DNA of 64,000 bases from Phycicoccus sp. M110.8 (GTDB lineage: Bacteria > Actinomycetota > Actinomycetes > Actinomycetales > Dermatophilaceae), in NCBI RefSeq assembly GCF_032464895.1, contig NZ_JAWDIC010000004.1, positions 434,001 through 498,000 of the forward strand. Direction: 5' to 3'. Within the stretch, counting starts at the first letter, position 1; every line of letters begins with the position of its first letter. Both the position numbers and the translations under genes were made by a program. A model generated the notes under the pieces. That model was not told the DNA's origin. It did no database searches and saw nothing but the letters and a program-made list of their open reading frames with translations. Below, piece after piece: positions 55,310 through 63,458 of this stretch.

Positions 55310-55600
55310 ATGGACGTGGGCAACATCAAGCGGCTGCCGAAGCCCCTCATGGACAACTACGACTGGCAGCTGGAGGGGGCGTGCCGGAGCAGCAGCCCGG
55401 ACCAGTTCTTCTTCGGTGAGGCCGAGCGCGGCAAGCGCCGGATGGCGCGCGAGGCTGCGGCCAAGGCGCTGTGCGCCACGTGCCCGGTCGTGCAGGCCTG
55501 CCTGGCACACGCGCTCAAGGTGCGCGAGCCGTACGGCGTCTGGGGCGGGACCACGCCGGAGGAGCGCGAGGTCATGGTCCGTCGCCAGGCTGCTGTCTGA
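55310..55600 (+). CDS. WhiB-family iron-sulfur regulator (WhiB4/WblA-like)
   Basis: 96 residues with the four Cys of the [4Fe-4S] cluster (LEGACRSS, LCATCPVVQACLAH), the helix FFFGEAERGKRRMAREAAAK and the GVWGG turn in REPYGVWGGTTPEER. The EAERGKRRMARE and HALKVREPYGVWGG segments are closest, from memory, to the WhiB4/WblA branch, linked to redox sensing and differentiation. WhiB proteins act by binding the sigma factor. ATG at 55310; a weak GGACGGGA lies before it. Divergent from the CarH-like regulator. Confidence 0.88.
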   Translation: MDVGNIKRLPKPLMDNYDWQLEGACRSSSPDQFFFGEAERGKRRMAREAAAKALCATCPVVQACLAHALKVREPYGVWGGTTPEEREVMVRRQAAV

Positions 55601-55615
55601 GGGTCCGGCCACGGT

Positions 55616-56797
55616 TCACACCCGCTCGAGCAGGACCGCCACCTCGTGGTGGGCGCTCTGCGGGAACATGTCGAAGAGCCGTGCCGAGCGCACGCGCAGC
55701 GACGGCATGGCGGCAAGGTCGCGCGAGAGTGACGTGACGTTGCAGCTGGAGTAGATGACGTGGCGCAGCTCGGGCGAGTGCTCGATGCGCCACGCGAGGT
55801 CGGCCCCGATGCCACGGCGTGGGGGGTTGACGACGAGGACCTCGGGGGAGCCCGGTGTGGTTCCCGCCGGCTCGCTGGACGCGTCCGCGTCCCGGGCCGG
55901 CCCGAGGCCCTGGGTGGCATCACCCGCTTCGAAGACGGCGGTCCCGGGCGTGGCGCCCATCTCGGTGGCCGTGCGGTTGGCGCTGTCGACGGCGGCGGGG
56001 GAGACCTCGACACCCCGGACGGCCCGCACGGCGCCGGCGCGCAGGGCGTGCAGGGCGAAGCCACCCACCCCGCAGTAGAGGTCCAGCAGGACCCTCGGGT
56101 CCAGGGTGGACATCCACTCGGTCGCCTGTCGGTAGAGGCCGGTGGCGACCGCTGTGTTCGTCTGGAAGAAGCTCTGCGGACGCAGGTGCAGCGCCACGTC
56201 GTCCACGCGCATCGTCAGGGAGTCGGCCTCGGTGAGGACGACCTCCTCGGCACCCTCGAGCACGGCCTTGTGCTCCGGCAGCAGGTTCGCCGTGACGACC
56301 GTGGCGGCAGGGAGCGTCGTCCGGAGGTCGTCGAGCGCCTCGCGCAGACGGGGCAGCTGGCCGGGTGAGCGCAGCACGAACCGGAGCATGAGCTCGCCGT
56401 CGGGGGAGGCGGTCACCAGGATGTTCTTGAGCTCGCCCGAGCGCTGTCCGACGTCGTAGGGCGTCAGGCCGCTCCGTGAGACCAGGCCCGGCAAGGCCCG
56501 CACCGCGTCGGCCAGGGCCGGCTCGTAGAGGCCGCACCCCGTCAGGTCCGCGACGCCACCACCACCGTCGAGGATGCCCAGGACGGTGGCGCCGCGGCGT
56601 CCGCCGACCACCAGCTTGGCCTTGTTGCGGAACCCGGACTCCGGGCCGGAGAACGGCGCGAGCCAGACGGCTTCGTCGACGTGCGCGGCGAGTGCGGACC
56701 GGACCGATGTGTCCTTGTCGGCGAGCTGCACGGCATACGGCACTCCCATGAACGTGCACGAGCGGCACACGCCGGCATCGAAGTAGTCGCACTGCAC
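55616..56797 (-). CDS. rlmC: 23S rRNA (uracil-C5)-methyltransferase, RlmC-like
   Basis: SAM-dependent RNA methyltransferase of the TrmA/RumB group, 393 residues. The N-terminal QCDYFDAGVCRSCTFM carries the cluster-binding Cys as in RlmC; then GFRNKAKLVVGG, SFFQTNTAVATGLYRQA, the SAM motif VLLDLYCGVGGFALHAL, VLVVNPPRRGIG and the catalytic Cys in YSSCNVTSLSRDL. GTG 56797 is supported by TACCCT 6 bases upstream and by Cys positions. Modification of U747 is inferred from the family. Ends 15 bases from whiB, convergent. Confidence 0.88.
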   Translation of the reverse strand: MQCDYFDAGVCRSCTFMGVPYAVQLADKDTSVRSALAAHVDEAVWLAPFSGPESGFRNKAKLVVGGRRGATVLGILDGGGGVADLTGCGLYEPALADAVRALPGLVSRSGLTPYDVGQRSGELKNILVTASPDGELMLRFVLRSPGQLPRLREALDDLRTTLPAATVVTANLLPEHKAVLEGAEEVVLTEADSLTMRVDDVALHLRPQSFFQTNTAVATGLYRQATEWMSTLDPRVLLDLYCGVGGFALHALRAGAVRAVRGVEVSPAAVDSANRTATEMGATPGTAVFEAGDATQGLGPARDADASSEPAGTTPGSPEVLVVNPPRRGIGADLAWRIEHSPELRHVIYSSCNVTSLSRDLAAMPSLRVRSARLFDMFPQSAHHEVAVLLERV

Positions 56798-56803
56798 CGG
56801 AGC

Positions 56804-56809
56804 AGGGTA
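56804..56809 (-). promoter_or_regulatory. -10 box (TACCCT) of a leaderless promoter for rlmC
   Basis: On the minus strand TACCCT ends 6 bases before the GTG at 56797; no Shine-Dalgarno. Confidence 0.5.
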
Positions 56810-56855
56810 GCGGCGGTCCCGTGCGTCGCCGGGCAACCCGCTCTCCGAAACGCAG

Positions 56856-56883
56856 TAATGACATAATGTCGATTATCGGCGCA
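56856..56883 (-). other. dif: Candidate dif site (XerC/XerD recombination site)
   Basis: Read on the minus strand, the 28 bases contain CCGATAATCGACATTATGTC. The actinobacterial dif consensus as I remember it has CCGATAAT-V-N-ACATTATGTCA at the same places; outer arm bases differ at about four positions (TGCG instead of TTCR, and TTA instead of AGT at the end). It lies in the 90-base gap between rlmC and the SSB-like gene, is the most A+T-rich spot nearby, and shows two abutting short palindromes (GACATAATGTC and CGATTATCG), as expected for two 11-bp recombinase arms around a 6-bp centre. Confidence 0.8.
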
Positions 56884-56887
56884 ATAG

Positions 56888-57223
56888 TCAGGTGCGCACC
56901 CGTCGCACCGTGGTCGCCTCCACCTCGTACCGGCTGGCGGCGCCCGACCTGGCACGGAAGAACCGGCGCCGCAGCGCGCCCTCGACCTGCACCACGTCGC
57001 CGTCGGCCAGGCTCAGCGCGGTCCGGCGCACCCGCGTCGTCCAGCACGCGACGTCGATCGTGTCGACGCTGGCCGCCGACTTCCGCGCCCGCCGGCCCGT
57101 CCTCGGGACGACGATGCGCAGCGACACCACCTCGTCCCCGCTGGGCAGCTCGCGCTCCTGGCCGCTGCCGCTCACCCTGCCCACGAGGCGCACCTCGTTG
57201 GCCCACTCCCCTGTCTCGATCAT
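56888..57223 (-). CDS. Single-stranded DNA-binding protein (short, OB-fold)
   Basis: 111 residues of the SSB family: ETGEWANEVRLVGRVSGSGQERELPSGDEVVSLRIVV, DTIDVACWTTRVRRTALSLADGDVVQVEGALRRRFF. It stops after the OB fold, without the acidic C-terminal tip (DDDIPF type) that recruits partners in the main SSB; so it is a secondary SSB or a related OB protein. The Arg-rich end supports nucleic-acid binding. ATG 57223. Its stop is five bases from the dif candidate. Confidence 0.85.
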   Translation of the reverse strand: MIETGEWANEVRLVGRVSGSGQERELPSGDEVVSLRIVVPRTGRRARKSAASVDTIDVACWTTRVRRTALSLADGDVVQVEGALRRRFFRARSGAASRYEVEATTVRRVRT

Positions 57224-57257
57224 GTGTTCGATGGTGCTTCGGGGGCCGGGACGACAC

Positions 57258-57330
57258 CAGCCGCGGCCGGTACCCCTGTGGACGGGTGCCGGCCGCGGCT
57301 GGGCCTGTGGACGACTGCCTCACGGCAGTC
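57258..57330 (-). terminator. Two hairpins after the acid phosphatase gene
   Basis: CAGCCGCGGCCGG (57258-57270) pairs with 57289-57301, extended inward by TACCC/GGGTG, giving an 18-bp stem with an 8-base loop. GACTGCC (57313-57319) pairs with GGCAGTC (57324-57330) around TCAC. Neither has a T-run. Confidence 0.7.
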
Positions 57331-57339
57331 GGCTGCCGG

Positions 57340-59040
57340 TCAGGGCAGGTAGTACATGGGGTTCGGCAGCTTGACCGCGCGGTCGGCGTGGCCGCCGATG
57401 AGGTCGCTGAACTGGTCGCCGAAGTTGGCCACCACGTCGTAGCCGAGGTCCTCCTCGACGTGCTTGCGCACGGTCGACTTGTACTCGATGGTGGTGCAGC
57501 TCGGGTACGCGACGCAGTCCGACGCCGTCACGTACGACGGCGGGGTCGAGCCGCTGACCCACTTCGTGAAGTAGGTCTCCGGCGTGAAGCCCTGGTACCC
57601 GACCTTGGCGAGGTTGGCCAGCGTCGCGTCCTTCTGGGTGTCGTTGCGTCCGGTGAGGCCGACGAGGGTGCAGCCGGCCTGCGCGGCCGCGTTGACGAGG
57701 TCGACCATGCCGGGCGTCGCCGGGAACTTGCCCTCGTTCACCCAGGGCGCCTGCGCGGCCGGGGTGAAGACGAACTTCATGTCACCGACCTCCATGTTGT
57801 AGCCCCAGAGGGTGGTGTCGTCGGCGTCGAGCACGACCGCCGGCTTGCGGCCCTCCTGGGCCTCGGTGGCGCAGGTCTGCAGCAGCCGCGTGCGCTGCTG
57901 CTTCTCGATCGTGGCCATCTCGGAGATGTAGCGCGAGGAGGTCGTGGCCGCGGTGCCGGTGCCCTTGGGGTCGCCGTAGTAGGCGTAGATGGTCTTCTTC
58001 ACCGAGTCGATGTTAGGGATCCCCTCGCCACCCTGGGTCAGGCCGCTCGAGCCGTCCGGCTCCATGGTGAAGTGCGTCCGCGGCGCGAGCCACGGCTCCT
58101 TCACGCCGGGCAGGTTCGGCGACGGCAGGTAGTACGTCGGGTTGGGCAGCTTGAGCCAGTGGTCGGCGTACCCGCCCTGGAGGTCGGAGAACTGGTCGCC
58201 GACGTTGAGGGCGATGTCGTAGCCGAGGTCCTGCTCGATGTGCTTGCGCGTGCCCGCCTTGTACTCGACCGTCGTGCACGTCGTGACCGCCGCGCAGGTG
58301 AGGTATGCCGGCGGCGTGGTCCCGGAGTTGAACTTCGTGAAGTAGCGGTCCGCGGTGAATGCCGTGTAGCCGACCTTCGCGAGGTTGCCGAGCGTGTGCG
58401 CCTTCTGGCTGTCGCTGCGGCCGGTGAGTCCGAACACGGTGAAGCCCATGGCCTGGGCGTCGTTGACGAAGTCGACCATTCCGGGCACGGCGGGCATCTT
58501 CTCCCCGTCGATCCACGGCGCCTGCGCCTGGGGGGTGAACACGAACTTCATGTCCCCCACCTCCATCTGGTAGGTCCACAGCGTCGTGTCGTCGGCGTCG
58601 AAGACGATGGCCGGCTTCTCGTGGTGGCGCCTGGCGTCGGCGAGCAGGCGCGGCAGCTGCTGGCGCTCCCGGGCCAGGATCCCGGCCATCTCGCGGACGT
58701 ACGGCGAGTCGGTCGGGTTGGCGGCGCCCGTGCCCTTGGGGTCTCCGTAGTAGGCGTAGATGGTCTTCTTGACCGAGTCGATGTTGGGGATGCCCTCGCC
58801 GCTGGCCGTGTAGCCGCTGGACCCGTCGTCCTTCATCGTGAAGTGGGTGCGGGGCGCGAGCCGCTGGTCGCGCCGGTCCTGCCGACCATGGTGGTCGTCG
58901 GTGCCGTGGGCGCTCGCGGGGGCCGCGACCGAGACGGCGGCTGCGGCCAGGGACAGGGTCGCCAACCCGGCGACCACCGCCGCTCGCCGGGTGCGGGGGG
59001 CGGTCGAGCCGACCCCTTCGTGCTGGGTGGGTCGACTCAT
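57340..59040 (-). CDS. Secreted acid phosphatase (HAD class B/plant-type), tandem duplicated
   Basis: 566 residues: Sec signal (AAVVAGLATLSLAAAAVSVAAPASA), then two homologous modules (about 61-316 and 318-566). Each has LAPRTHFTM, GEGIPNIDSVKKTIYAYYGD, the HAD nucleophile loop FDADDTTLW or LDADDTTLW, EVGDMKFVFTP, FGLTGRSD or VGLTGRND and GDQFSDL. Both active sites look intact. Four to six Cys are scattered in the second half of each module. Exported phosphomonoesterase for phosphate scavenging is the family expectation. AGGAGCT precedes the ATG. Confidence 0.88.
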   Translation of the reverse strand: MSRPTQHEGVGSTAPRTRRAAVVAGLATLSLAAAAVSVAAPASAHGTDDHHGRQDRRDQRLAPRTHFTMKDDGSSGYTASGEGIPNIDSVKKTIYAYYGDPKGTGAANPTDSPYVREMAGILARERQQLPRLLADARRHHEKPAIVFDADDTTLWTYQMEVGDMKFVFTPQAQAPWIDGEKMPAVPGMVDFVNDAQAMGFTVFGLTGRSDSQKAHTLGNLAKVGYTAFTADRYFTKFNSGTTPPAYLTCAAVTTCTTVEYKAGTRKHIEQDLGYDIALNVGDQFSDLQGGYADHWLKLPNPTYYLPSPNLPGVKEPWLAPRTHFTMEPDGSSGLTQGGEGIPNIDSVKKTIYAYYGDPKGTGTAATTSSRYISEMATIEKQQRTRLLQTCATEAQEGRKPAVVLDADDTTLWGYNMEVGDMKFVFTPAAQAPWVNEGKFPATPGMVDLVNAAAQAGCTLVGLTGRNDTQKDATLANLAKVGYQGFTPETYFTKWVSGSTPPSYVTASDCVAYPSCTTIEYKSTVRKHVEEDLGYDVVANFGDQFSDLIGGHADRAVKLPNPMYYLP

Positions 59041-59113
59041 GTGACGAGCTCCTGACGGTCGCGCGGTAGGGGTGACCGGCGGAGGCTACGCAACCCGCTG
59101 ACGTGGGCGGAAG

Positions 59114-59125
59114 TGACATTTGTCA
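59114..59125. promoter_or_regulatory. Palindrome TGACA-TT-TGTCA in the divergent phosphatase/GNAT gap
   Basis: Perfect 5+2+5 palindrome 20 bases before the GNAT ATG and 73 bases before the phosphatase ATG; candidate operator for one or both genes. Confidence 0.4.
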
Positions 59126-59145
59126 TGGGTGGCACACTCGCTCCC

Positions 59146-59667
59146 ATGGCACCCGCTCCCCCGCTCCCCTCCCCCGTCGACGGCATCCTGCGCCCCCTCA
59201 CGGAGGCCGACGTCCCGGCCGTGCTGCACCTCAACGCCACCCACGTCGAGCTGTTGTCACCGCTCGACGAGGAGCGGCTGCAGCGGCTGGTCGCGTGGAG
59301 CGAGCGAGCCGACGTCATCACCGCCGACGAGCAGGTGGCCGGCTTCGTCCTCACCTTCGGCCCGGGCAGCGACTACGACTCGGAGAACTACCGCTGGTTC
59401 GCTCAGCGGTACGGCACCGGCTTCCTCTACCTCGACCGCATCGTCGTCGACGACCGGTTCCGCCGTCGCGGCCTGGCCTCGCACGTCTACGAGCTCGTCG
59501 AGGCGCGCGCCGCCGGGGCGGGACGGCTGGCCTTGGAGGTCAACGTCGATCCTCCGAACGAGCCGTCCCTGGCGTTCCACCGGGCGCGCGGCTTCGTGGA
59601 GGTCGGCACGCTCGGGCCACAGGGGCACCAGGTCGCGCTGATGGTCAAGGAGCTCGACCGGGGCTGA
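59146..59667 (+). CDS. GNAT-family N-acetyltransferase
   Basis: 173 residues: GILRPLTEADVPAVLHLNA at the N-terminus, AGFVLTFGPGSDYDSENYRWF, LDRIVVDDRFRRRGLASHVYELVEARA (acetyl-CoA loop, R-R-R-G-L-A) and ALEVNVDPPNEPSLAFHRARGFVEVG. Acceptor unknown. The ATG at 59146 is preferred to the in-frame start at 59113, because CACACT lies 7 bases upstream and the family fold begins soon after. Confidence 0.88.
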   Translation: MAPAPPLPSPVDGILRPLTEADVPAVLHLNATHVELLSPLDEERLQRLVAWSERADVITADEQVAGFVLTFGPGSDYDSENYRWFAQRYGTGFLYLDRIVVDDRFRRRGLASHVYELVEARAAGAGRLALEVNVDPPNEPSLAFHRARGFVEVGTLGPQGHQVALMVKELDRG

Positions 59668-59771
59668 GCCCGGTCCCCCCACCGCGCCGGTGACATGGCC
59701 GGCCGATGGGTGGCCGACCGGTCGACCCGGTCTCGACCAAACGCAGGAGACGCCATCCGTGCGGGTCGGGT

Positions 59772-59777
59772 TAGGGT
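59772..59777 (+). promoter_or_regulatory. -10 box (TAGGGT) of a near-leaderless promoter for the VanY-type gene
   Basis: TTAGGGT ends 8 bases before the ATG at 59786. Confidence 0.5.
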
Positions 59778-59785
59778 CGTGCAGG

Positions 59786-61219
59786 ATGGCAGTTCGTCCG
59801 CCGGCGGGTCCGGCGGCAGGGGTGGAGACAGGACGAGACGTGGCGCGGTTGGGTGGACGCGCCGGCCTCGCGGCAGCAGTACTCGCGGCCGTGGCGCTGG
59901 CAGGGGCAGCACCCGCACACGCCGCGACAGCCTCCCCATCCGCCCCCTCCGTCACACCCGTCACACCTCCCACCAGCGCGACCGGCCCGACGCCCGGCCC
60001 GACCGGCACGGCCGCGTCGCCGGGCTCGGGTGCGACGTCGGGCACGGGCGACGTCACCGGCAAGGCGACCGCCACACCCGGTGCCGGCGGTGAGCGGACC
60101 CTGAGCCCGGCGGACGTCGCCGCCCAGATCGCCAAGGCCGACGCGCTCACCGCGGACCTCGGCCGCACCAACGCCGGGATCGCGGCCGCGGCCGAGAAGC
60201 TGTCACGCCTGGCCGTGCAGGCCAACGCCCTGCTCCAGCAGTACTCCGAGGCCAGCACGCAGGAGCGCGCTGCGCGCGACGAGGCCGCCCGCGACGTCGC
60301 GCTGTACCAGCGGCTGAGCAGCCAGATGGGACAGGACCGCCGGGCACTCGCGCAGTGGGCCTACCTCGCGTATGCCGGTACCGGCGGCACCATCACGGAC
60401 GTGGGCGCACTGCTCGACACCCTGGGCAAGCCGGCGGCCGAGGCCAGCGACAGCGCGGCCCAGCTGTCCTACCTGAGCGACCTCAGGGCGGGCGCGTTCG
60501 CGCGCGTGCAGAATCAGACCGAGCTGCAACGCTCGGTCGCCGTCCGCGCGGTCGAGGCCAGCACGCGGGCCACGGAGGCCGCTGCGGCAGCCAAGGCCGC
60601 CAAGGACCAGCTCGACGTCGTCATCGCCGAGCAGAAGTCCCAGCTCGAGACGACCCGCGCCCTGCACGCCGCGCAGGTGTCCAAGGCGGGCCCCGTCGCC
60701 GGGCTGCTGCTCGGCAGCGGCGACCCCGCCGCGGTCGACGCGTTCAAGCGGCTGCGCAAGGCCCTCGTCGTCCCCGGGGTGTCGGCGGACGGGTCGGTCA
60801 AGCCGTGCAGCACCAACGAGAACGACTACCCCAACGGCCAGATCCCCGCCGCCGGGCTGTGCCCGCTCGTGGGCGATCCCAGCCAGAGCCTGCGCCCGAG
60901 CGCGGCCGCCGCGTTCAACGAGATGAGCCTGGCGTACCAGAAGGACACGGGGAAGCCGCTGTGCATCACCGACTCCTACCGCTCGTACGCCGAGCAGGTG
61001 GCGGTCAAGGCGAGCCGTGGGAAGTGGGCGGCCGAGCCGGGCACGAGCGAGCACGGTCTGGGCCACGCCGTGGACCTGTGCGGCGGGGTCGAGGACTTCG
61101 GCAACCCGGCCCACCTGTGGATGGTGCAGAACGCCCCCCTGTACGGCTGGTTCCACCCCGACTGGGCCGAGCCGCAGGGCGCTCTGCCCGAGCCGTGGCA
61201 CTGGGAGTTCGCCGGCTGA
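59786..61219 (+). CDS. Exported D-alanyl-D-alanine carboxypeptidase (VanY/M15B family) with coiled coil
   Basis: 477 residues: signal peptide (GLAAAVLAAVALAGAAPAHA, about residues 27-46), a Thr/Pro/Gly linker, a long helical coiled-coil region (about 110-300, rich in Ala, Gln, Glu), then the M15B peptidase with CITDSYRSYAEQV, SEHGLGHAVDLCGG (zinc ligands His and Asp) and EPWHWEF (third His). It trims peptidoglycan stems; the coiled coil resembles that of NlpC/P60 RipA-type wall hydrolases, which keeps activity controlled (inference). Start at ATG 59786 after TAGGGT. Confidence 0.9.
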   Translation: MAVRPPAGPAAGVETGRDVARLGGRAGLAAAVLAAVALAGAAPAHAATASPSAPSVTPVTPPTSATGPTPGPTGTAASPGSGATSGTGDVTGKATATPGAGGERTLSPADVAAQIAKADALTADLGRTNAGIAAAAEKLSRLAVQANALLQQYSEASTQERAARDEAARDVALYQRLSSQMGQDRRALAQWAYLAYAGTGGTITDVGALLDTLGKPAAEASDSAAQLSYLSDLRAGAFARVQNQTELQRSVAVRAVEASTRATEAAAAAKAAKDQLDVVIAEQKSQLETTRALHAAQVSKAGPVAGLLLGSGDPAAVDAFKRLRKALVVPGVSADGSVKPCSTNENDYPNGQIPAAGLCPLVGDPSQSLRPSAAAAFNEMSLAYQKDTGKPLCITDSYRSYAEQVAVKASRGKWAAEPGTSEHGLGHAVDLCGGVEDFGNPAHLWMVQNAPLYGWFHPDWAEPQGALPEPWHWEFAG

Positions 61220-61298
61220 CCGACCCGGGGCGACGCGCCCGCGGGGTCTGGGTACCAATACGCATGGTGGCGCCGACCCGCTGTGCCACCCTTCACGC

Positions 61299-62861
61299 AT
61301 GACGACACAGGCGTCCGCCCCGGACGCGCTCTACGCGGACACCGACCGGTACAAGCGCCCGTGGTACTGGTACGACTGGGCCAACTCCGCGTTCGTCACG
61401 ACCGTCGGCACGGTGCTGTTCGGGCCCTACCTGACCACCGTCGCGAAGAAGGCCGCGTGCCCCGACCAGGACACCGACCTGCGGTGCGCGGTCGACCTCC
61501 ACGTGGTCCCCGGCGCCGCCGGCCTGCCGGGCTGGGTCTGGCGCGGGGCGCTGGTCCTGACGGTCCTGGGCCTGCTACTCCTGGTCGCCGGTGTCGTGCA
61601 GCTCGTCCGGGACCGCCCCGCTCCCCTGCCGTTCGGCGTCCCCCTCGGGGCTGCCGGGCTCGGAGCGGTGCTCCTGGTGCTCACCGCACCGCTCGACCCG
61701 GGCTCGGTGGCCTCCTACACCGTGACCCTGTCGACCATCCTGTCCGCCGTCCTGCTGGTCCTCGTCGGCGCCATCGCCGACCGGACGCCCCGCCCCGCGC
61801 GGCTCCTCGGCGGGTTCGCCTGGACCGGCGCGCTGGCCGCCTCGCTGCTGTTCTTCCTCAACGGCCAGAACTGGCGCTTCGGCGCCGGCATGATGATCCT
61901 GGCGACGATCGCCCTCGGGTCCTCGCTCGTCGTCTACGACGCGATCCTGTGCCGCATCGCGAGCCCGGACGACCGTGACACGGTCTCCTCCAAGGGGTGG
62001 GCCTTGGGCTACCTCGGCGGCGGCCTGCTGCTCGCCCTGAACCTGCTCATCGTCTCCGCACCCGGTCTCATCGGCGTGGACAAGGGCACCGCCGTGCGGA
62101 TCAGCCTGCTGTCCGCGGGCCTGTGGTGGGGCCTGTTCACGATCATCCCGGTCAAGGGCCTGTGGGACCTGCGCGGTGCCGGGATCCGCGGGAACGACGC
62201 GCCGGCGGCGGGCATCGTCCGCGGCAGCTGGGTGCAGCTCGGCCACACGTTCCGCGACATGCGGGCCTTCCCGCAGACGCTGCTGTTCCTGGCGGCCTAC
62301 CTCTTCTTCAACGACGGGATCCAGACCGTCATCACCTCGAGCAGCCTGTACGGCGCCGAGCAGCTCAAGTTCGAGCAGAGCCAGCTGATCGCCCTCATCC
62401 TGCTCGTGCAGTTCGTCGCGTTCGGCGGGGCCCTGCTCTTCGGGCGGCTGGCGCGCCGCTACGGCGCGTGGCGGACCGTCCTGGGGTCGCTCGTCGCCTG
62501 GTCGGTCATCGTGGTGGCCGCGTTCTTCCTCCCCGCCAAGGCGTTCGTCCCCTTCATCGCCCTCGGCGTGCTCATCGGCATCGTCCTGGGCGGCAGCCAG
62601 GCGCTGAGCCGCTCCCTGTTCAGCCAGCTGGTGCCCAAGGCGCGCGAGGCCGAGTTCTTCGCCTTCTACCAGGCGATGGAGCGCGGGACGTCGTGGTTCG
62701 GGACGCTGCTGTTCGGCCTCGTCCACCAGGTCACCGGCTCCTACCGGCCGGCGATCGTGGCGCTCATCGTCTTCTTCGTGGCGGGCTTCGTGCTGCTGCG
62801 CCGGGTCGACGTGCGCCAGGGCATCCTCGACGCGGGCAACGAGGTGCCGCAGGTGGTGTGA
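61299..62861 (+). CDS. UMF1-family MFS transporter
   Basis: 520 residues with about twelve helices. The N-terminal RPWYWYDWANSAFVTTVGTVLFGPYLT is diagnostic of the UMF1/Atg22-like branch, followed by SSLVVYDAILCRIASPDDRDTVSSKGWALGYLGG and GGSQALSRSLFSQLVPKAREAEFFAFYQ. A non-conserved loop with two Cys (CPDQDTDLRC) lies after the first helix. Substrates of bacterial members are mostly unknown. ATG 61299 after CACCCT with a 6-base gap. Upstream of rbpA, same strand. Confidence 0.92.
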   Translation: MTTQASAPDALYADTDRYKRPWYWYDWANSAFVTTVGTVLFGPYLTTVAKKAACPDQDTDLRCAVDLHVVPGAAGLPGWVWRGALVLTVLGLLLLVAGVVQLVRDRPAPLPFGVPLGAAGLGAVLLVLTAPLDPGSVASYTVTLSTILSAVLLVLVGAIADRTPRPARLLGGFAWTGALAASLLFFLNGQNWRFGAGMMILATIALGSSLVVYDAILCRIASPDDRDTVSSKGWALGYLGGGLLLALNLLIVSAPGLIGVDKGTAVRISLLSAGLWWGLFTIIPVKGLWDLRGAGIRGNDAPAAGIVRGSWVQLGHTFRDMRAFPQTLLFLAAYLFFNDGIQTVITSSSLYGAEQLKFEQSQLIALILLVQFVAFGGALLFGRLARRYGAWRTVLGSLVAWSVIVVAAFFLPAKAFVPFIALGVLIGIVLGGSQALSRSLFSQLVPKAREAEFFAFYQAMERGTSWFGTLLFGLVHQVTGSYRPAIVALIVFFVAGFVLLRRVDVRQGILDAGNEVPQVV

Positions 62862-62921
62862 TCTGCGTCACAACAGCCAACGTGCAGGCGTCCCGGACCG
62901 TCCCCAGGGGTAGACGACGCC

Positions 62922-62947
62922 GGAACATTCGGCCGATCCGCGGCGTT
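62922..62947 (+). promoter_or_regulatory. SigR-type promoter candidate for rbpA
   Basis: GGAAC (62922-62926) and GTT (62945-62947) are separated by 18 bases, fitting the GGAAY-N18-GTT consensus of the thiol-stress sigma factor SigR/SigH. The rbpA ATG is 73 bases downstream. rbpA is a known SigR target in Streptomyces. Confidence 0.55.
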
Positions 62948-63019
62948 GACGACAACGAATCCCGGGAGCCCCGACCGAATCCGAGCGGGCAGGGACACCA
63001 TACGTTGGGAGAACCCCTC

Positions 63020-63379
63020 ATGGCAGAACGCACCCTCCGCGGCAGCCGGATGGTCTCGCACAGCCTGGAGACCGACGAGCACGTCGTGCCGAGCGAACGG
63101 CAGATCACCGCGTACGTGTGCCCCCAGGGGCACCGCACCGAGCTCCCCTTCTCGATCGAGGCCGAGATCCCGCCCACCTGGGAGTGCCGGTGCGGCGAGG
63201 AGGCCCGGCTGGTCGACGGCCCGGAGCCCGAGCACAAGCCGGTCAAGCACCAGCGCACGCACTGGGACATGCTCCTGGAGCGCCGCAGCATCCCCGAGCT
63301 CGAGGAGCTCCTCGAGGAGCGGCTGACCCTGCTGCGTGAGTCGCGCGGCGAGAAGCCGCGCCGCAAGCGCACCGCCTGA
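63020..63379 (+). CDS. rbpA: RNA polymerase-binding protein RbpA
   Basis: Actinobacteria-specific protein that binds RNA polymerase and principal sigma factors and stabilises the open complex. 119 residues: basic N-terminus MAERTLRGSRMVSHSLETD, a zinc-binding or zinc-like core with CPQGHR and WECRCGEEA, then the sigma-interaction domain KHQRTHWDMLLERRSIPELEELLEERL and a basic tail. ATG 63020 with GGGAGA upstream. Promoter of the SigR type is likely. Confidence 0.95.
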   Translation: MAERTLRGSRMVSHSLETDEHVVPSERQITAYVCPQGHRTELPFSIEAEIPPTWECRCGEEARLVDGPEPEHKPVKHQRTHWDMLLERRSIPELEELLEERLTLLRESRGEKPRRKRTA

Positions 63380-63391
63380 CCTGCGACAACC

Positions 63392-63427
63392 ACGAAGGCC
63401 GCGTTCCCACCGGGGCGCGGCCTTCGT
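63392..63427. terminator. 12-bp hairpin between rbpA and fxsA
   Basis: ACGAAGGCCGCG (63392-63403) pairs perfectly with CGCGGCCTTCGT (63416-63427). Serves both convergent genes; no T-run. Confidence 0.7.
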
Positions 63428-63458
63428 CGTGCCTGCGTGGGCTTCGTCGCGCCGGACC

